Part shown: piece by piece, positions 60,688 through 64,000 of the stretch | How the letters are laid out: each line of letters begins with the position of its first letter | Numbering within the stretch: the first letter of the stretch is position 1 | DNA from: Amborella trichopoda | Lineage: Eukaryota > Streptophyta > Magnoliopsida > Amborellales > Amborellaceae | Reading direction: 5' to 3' | DNA length: 64,000 bases | NCBI RefSeq assembly: GCF_000471905.2 | Contig: NW_006498085.1 | Coordinates: forward strand, 54,757 to 118,756 | Position numbers and translations under genes: made by a program | Notes under the pieces: generated by a model | Seen by the model: the letters and a program-made list of their open reading frames with translations, nothing else | What the model was told of the DNA's origin: nothing | Database searches by the model: none

Positions 60688-60915
60688 CAAGGAAAATTGT
60701 TTCATACAGGCTGGACCGCATTTCAATGTTTTCTTACTAGAATTGTTATTTCTAGTTTTTAAAATTTATTTATTTTTTCATATTCATGATCTCTATGTTA
60801 GAGATTACCTGTCCTTAAAATTTAAATCCTAAAATCCATCTCAAAAAAGGCTTTATTAAGAGGCCCACATTTCTACATGTGCGGGCTTGGCCGAATAGAA
60901 ACTGGGTCCAACAAA
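60688..60915 (+). repeat. Dispersed repeat R3, copy 2
   Basis: Second copy of the repeat at 58707-59042, without its internal 39-bp duplication and with the first part shortened. It lies upstream of phytocyanin B. Confidence 0.75.
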
Positions 60916-61839
60916 CAATGAACTAGTTCAAAAGAACCAGAAGATAAAAATGAAAAAATCACATCGAAAAATTTTCACAAGGCACTATTTTTAGGACTTG
61001 GAAATTAGTTTTTAGATTAGTATACGAAGAGAATTTATTTTTTATACAAAGAAGTCACAATCACTCTTGTCCCTTGGATCTCGAATTGGATAGTTGTAAG
61101 AGTGTCATTAAAAAAGACTCAAAGTTCAAAAAATAATTTCTCGAACTACTGGGACTAGCCAAAGCCATCCAATTTGACATCTAATTAAGAGTGATAATGA
61201 CCTATTTGTAAAAAAGATAAATGGTCTCATTGTTACAATCCCTTGGTTTTTTTTTCGTATCTTGAGGTTGAGATGAGCACTCTCTTCTAGAGGAATTTCA
61301 AACGTAAAATTACCATGATAAAATAAAAATAAAATGAATTTATTAGAGATAGTTGTCCCTAAACTTGTGACCCAGTCGTAACGGTAAAGAAGTTGAAGCA
61401 AGTGAACTTCTTAGTATCCATCCTTGGGGGAGTAGACTGCAAAAGGGGAAGGCATTTATTTGGCCCCTTGAACAAGTCTGCAAGAAATGAAGTTAGAACG
61501 TAACATGACCGCTGTAGGAAGAAAGGTGCTTTTGAATTGAGTCAATGTATGTGGGCCCTTCCCAGTTCCCACTCTTTCCCACCATCCCCGGGGATAGACT
61601 TATGAGCCTTCTTTCTTGACTTGGTGAACCCCTCCCCTCTAACATTCATAACTCATTAATGATCTGCTGGAAACCTTCTCTAGTTACAATATAATTTGTT
61701 TAAGCTACTATTAATAAGTTAATTGCAACCTATCATTCCACAAAATTTCAAGGTCATTTATTATTTTGCCTATTTAGAAGGATATTCTCTTATGAAATTT
61801 TGAGATCCACTTAAAGGGAAAGTCCGTACACATGGTGGA
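60916..61839. other. Intergenic, with a MITE end
   Basis: 61190-61242 ends with 'aaatggtctcattgttacaatccc', matching the right end of the Mutator-type MITE at 15810-16070; its left end was not found. No gene is seen. Confidence 0.5.
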
Positions 61840-63790
61840 AGGGTGCGTATCCTTGGTTTTAGGACCAAATGTATCACGTTAGAGGTTTGAAAGTACGCAG
61901 GAAAGATTGGCATTGACTTGCTAACGAAGCTGTTCAACAAGGTGTTGAGAACAAAGAAAATATCAGACGAATGGATGAAAAATATTGTGTTACTTATTTA
62001 TAAGAACAAAGGAGACTTCAGGATTGTGTGAACTATCGAGAGATCAAGCTTATGAGCCATACTATAAAGCTTTGGGAGAGAGTGATTGAGCAACGACTAA
62101 GGCATAAAATGAGTGTATCTGAAAAATAATTTGATTTTATGCTAGAGAGGTCAACAACTGAAGCTATTTTCTTGCTTAGGCAACTGATTGAGAAGCTTAG
62201 GGCGATGGTAAAAGACCTCCACATGGTATTTATTGATATCGATAAAGCTTATGATATATTACCTCAATATTTGATTTGGTGGGTGTTGGAAAAAAAATGA
62301 GTTTCTAAACACTACATCATCTTGGTGAAAGATATGTACGATTGAGCGTTAACTATTGTACAAACAACTAGTGGAGAGACGAGTGCGTTTTTTAGTCACA
62401 ATAGGTCGACATCAAGGATCAGCATTGAACCTAAACCTCTTTGTCTTAGTTATGGATGACTTAACCAGGCACCTACAAGGTGAGGTACCATAATGCATTG
62501 TTGTTCGTAGATGACATAGTTTTGATCGATGAAACCCAAAACAAAGAACTTTGGAGGGATACTCCAGAATATAATTTTTTTAAAATTAGTCGGAATAAGA
62601 CAGAGTATACAGAATGCAAGTTTAGTAAGGATACAAGCAAAGATGAGGAAGTAGTTAAAAGATTGAAAGCCAAGAAATATGACAAAGACCGCACTTTCGA
62701 TATCTTGGATCAATAATCCAGGAAAAGGAAGAGATTGAAGAAGATATCACATACAAAATTAGAACTGGGTGGACGAAGTGGAAATGTACAATCGAAATTT
62801 TATGTGATTATCGCATACCAATAAAGCTGAATGGTAAGTTCTATAGTGTTAGGATTTAAGAATCCTCTTGGATACGAAAATAGGAATCCCAAAAGTTGGA
62901 TTCCACCAAGATTATGTACTTATCCAGCTAGAAACAAAATAAGCAAAAGTATGAGTCATAATACGAGAAATAAAACATACATGGCATATGAACACAAAGA
63001 TTTATGGGGTTCATCCCGAAAGGGTTACATCTATGAGTACGACAAATTGAAATCCACTATACCAATGAAAGTCACATCATAGATGTTGGGATATAGAGTT
63101 ATCTCTTTAACTCTCGACAAAACGCAATCGAGCAAATCCTTTTAAACCCTTTCTCCCTACTGACATCACTATCGATTTCTCATCTTTATTCCACAGCTAA
63201 CCACTGCACATAAAGACACCCATCTCTATTCCATAGCTAAATCGCTATCCAAAAAGAAACATTTGAGATCAACCGAAAATTTCTCTTACTAAAAGGGGAA
63301 ACCACCCAAACTCTCTATGGGATTTGCTTCTCTAAAAGAAACTAACCTCTTCAATCTATACGAGGCACATTGTGGTATTTCTCTCTATATGAAGCTCTCT
63401 TCTCTCTAAGGGGAGGCCTTGCCTTTAATGCACTGGAGGCCCCTCTGCCTATCTCTCCAAAAGAAGGCACATTTCCCATATGGTAACCCAAATAGGGCAC
63501 ACATATTCTTTCCTCTTTCATCCTATATATATAAGATTAGGTTTCCACACTAAATAGAAAACTTCCCATAGATGTTACATATATCTCAAAACTAAGAGAT
63601 ATACCCAAGTGTCCTAATAGTTTTTTATTTATATTTTTTTTATAAAACTTATCAATATCAATATCAACCCCATATAATATGAGATTTTCTTATGTGGGTG
63701 ATTTTTTGATATTACCACATTCAACACTATAGGGCAACTGTGAGTCCAGCTTTGCTCTATGGGGTGGAATGTTAGGTAGTCAAAAAATTC
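61840..63790 (+). mobile_element. RTE-type LINE fragment (RT part), split by a solo LTR
   Basis: The plus-strand translation reads GIDLLTKLFNKVLRTKKISD and EWMKNIVLLIYKNKGDF, then in shifted frames IKLMSHTIKLWERVIEQRLR, LERSTTEAIFLLRQLIEKLR and LHMVFIDIDKAYD (first catalytic Asp). Next comes ALLFVDDIVLIDET with the catalytic VDD. The C-terminal end is cut at 62846 and resumes at 63733 with RATVSPALLYGVEC, both parts of the RTE RT C-terminus. Multiple frameshifts and stops show an old copy. Confidence 0.85.
62847..63726 (-). mobile_element. Solo LTR inserted in the RTE LINE
   Basis: The plus-strand ends are TGTTAGGATT and CATTCAACA. The 6-mer CTATAG flanks both sides (62841-62846 and 63727-63732). 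Removing the insert and one 6-mer restores the LINE frame KLNGKFY/RATVSP. The reverse complement matches the solo LTR at 48807-49565 over its whole length. No internal coding sequence is present. Confidence 0.88.
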
Positions 63791-64000
63791 ACTGGTCTAA
63801 ATAATATTTTTCCTTTGTTCACTAATACACTGACCAATTAAACTCATGTTTCTATAATCAATTCGATCCCCCGATCCAACTGGCGCAAAGGCCTACATGA
63901 AGTTCGCTTGGATTTATGAAAATATTGCTTGGATTTATCCATAGTTTATTCCTTATTTCTAAAATGTGAATGTACCCATAGAATGAGTGTAGCGGAGATG
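63791..64000. other. Right edge, nothing recognised
   Basis: The RTE similarity ends near 63790; the remaining bases show no gene or repeat that I can identify. Confidence 0.3.

Overview
The window is nuclear DNA of a flowering plant. It has intron-rich plant genes with GT-AG splice sites, plant-specific families (a cytokinin-pathway pseudo-phosphotransfer protein, phytocyanins, a plant-only EAR-motif protein) and a heavy load of plant transposon types (L1-type LINE with RNase H, RTE LINE, Ty3 Tat-like and Ty1-like LTR elements, Mutator-type foldback elements). The large repeat-filled introns suit a lineage with an expanded genome, but I cannot name the species. There is one assembly gap (N run, 32960-33561).

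Five host genes can be supported, all spliced and assembled here from exon joins with matching codon phase. (1) 13122-23660, minus: 5' part of a WDR11-like WD40 gene, five exons, continuing off the left edge. (2) 33649-34471, plus: a complete AHP6-type pseudo-histidine phosphotransfer protein, with Asn at the phospho-acceptor position. (3) 42014-44139, plus: a complete plant-specific protein of unknown biochemical function with a conserved N-terminus and an LxLxL (EAR) motif. (4) 51537-52218 and (5) 59344-60199, both minus: two stellacyanin-type, probably GPI-anchored phytocyanins. A broken Myb/SANT-like gene lies at 35283-36241.

Layout. 1-13.1 kb is transposon-derived: a nearly full-length but dead LINE (1380-8484, minus) lies in or beside copies of an LTR-like dispersed repeat (393-1378, 8560-10240 and, inverted, 10260-11760). 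13.1-23.7 kb is the WDR11-like gene; its introns carry two Mutator-type elements with clear 9-bp target duplications, a diverged MITE-like family and another LTR-like repeat copy. 25-32.5 kb is a degraded Tat-like Ty3 element (protease and partial RT, two tandem arrays) with a younger, structurally intact short LTR element nested inside (26687-28619). 34.5-41.6 kb is mostly featureless AT-rich DNA plus the Myb/SANT-like pseudogene. 44-51 kb and 52.5-59 kb are intergenic with RTE, Ty1-like and LINE remnants, a solo LTR and minisatellites. 60-64 kb holds an RTE LINE fragment split by a solo LTR of the same family as the one at 48.8 kb.

The host genes do not form a pathway together. The only related pair is the two phytocyanins, probably an old local duplication. 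I found no tRNA, rRNA, CRISPR or bacterial-type system.
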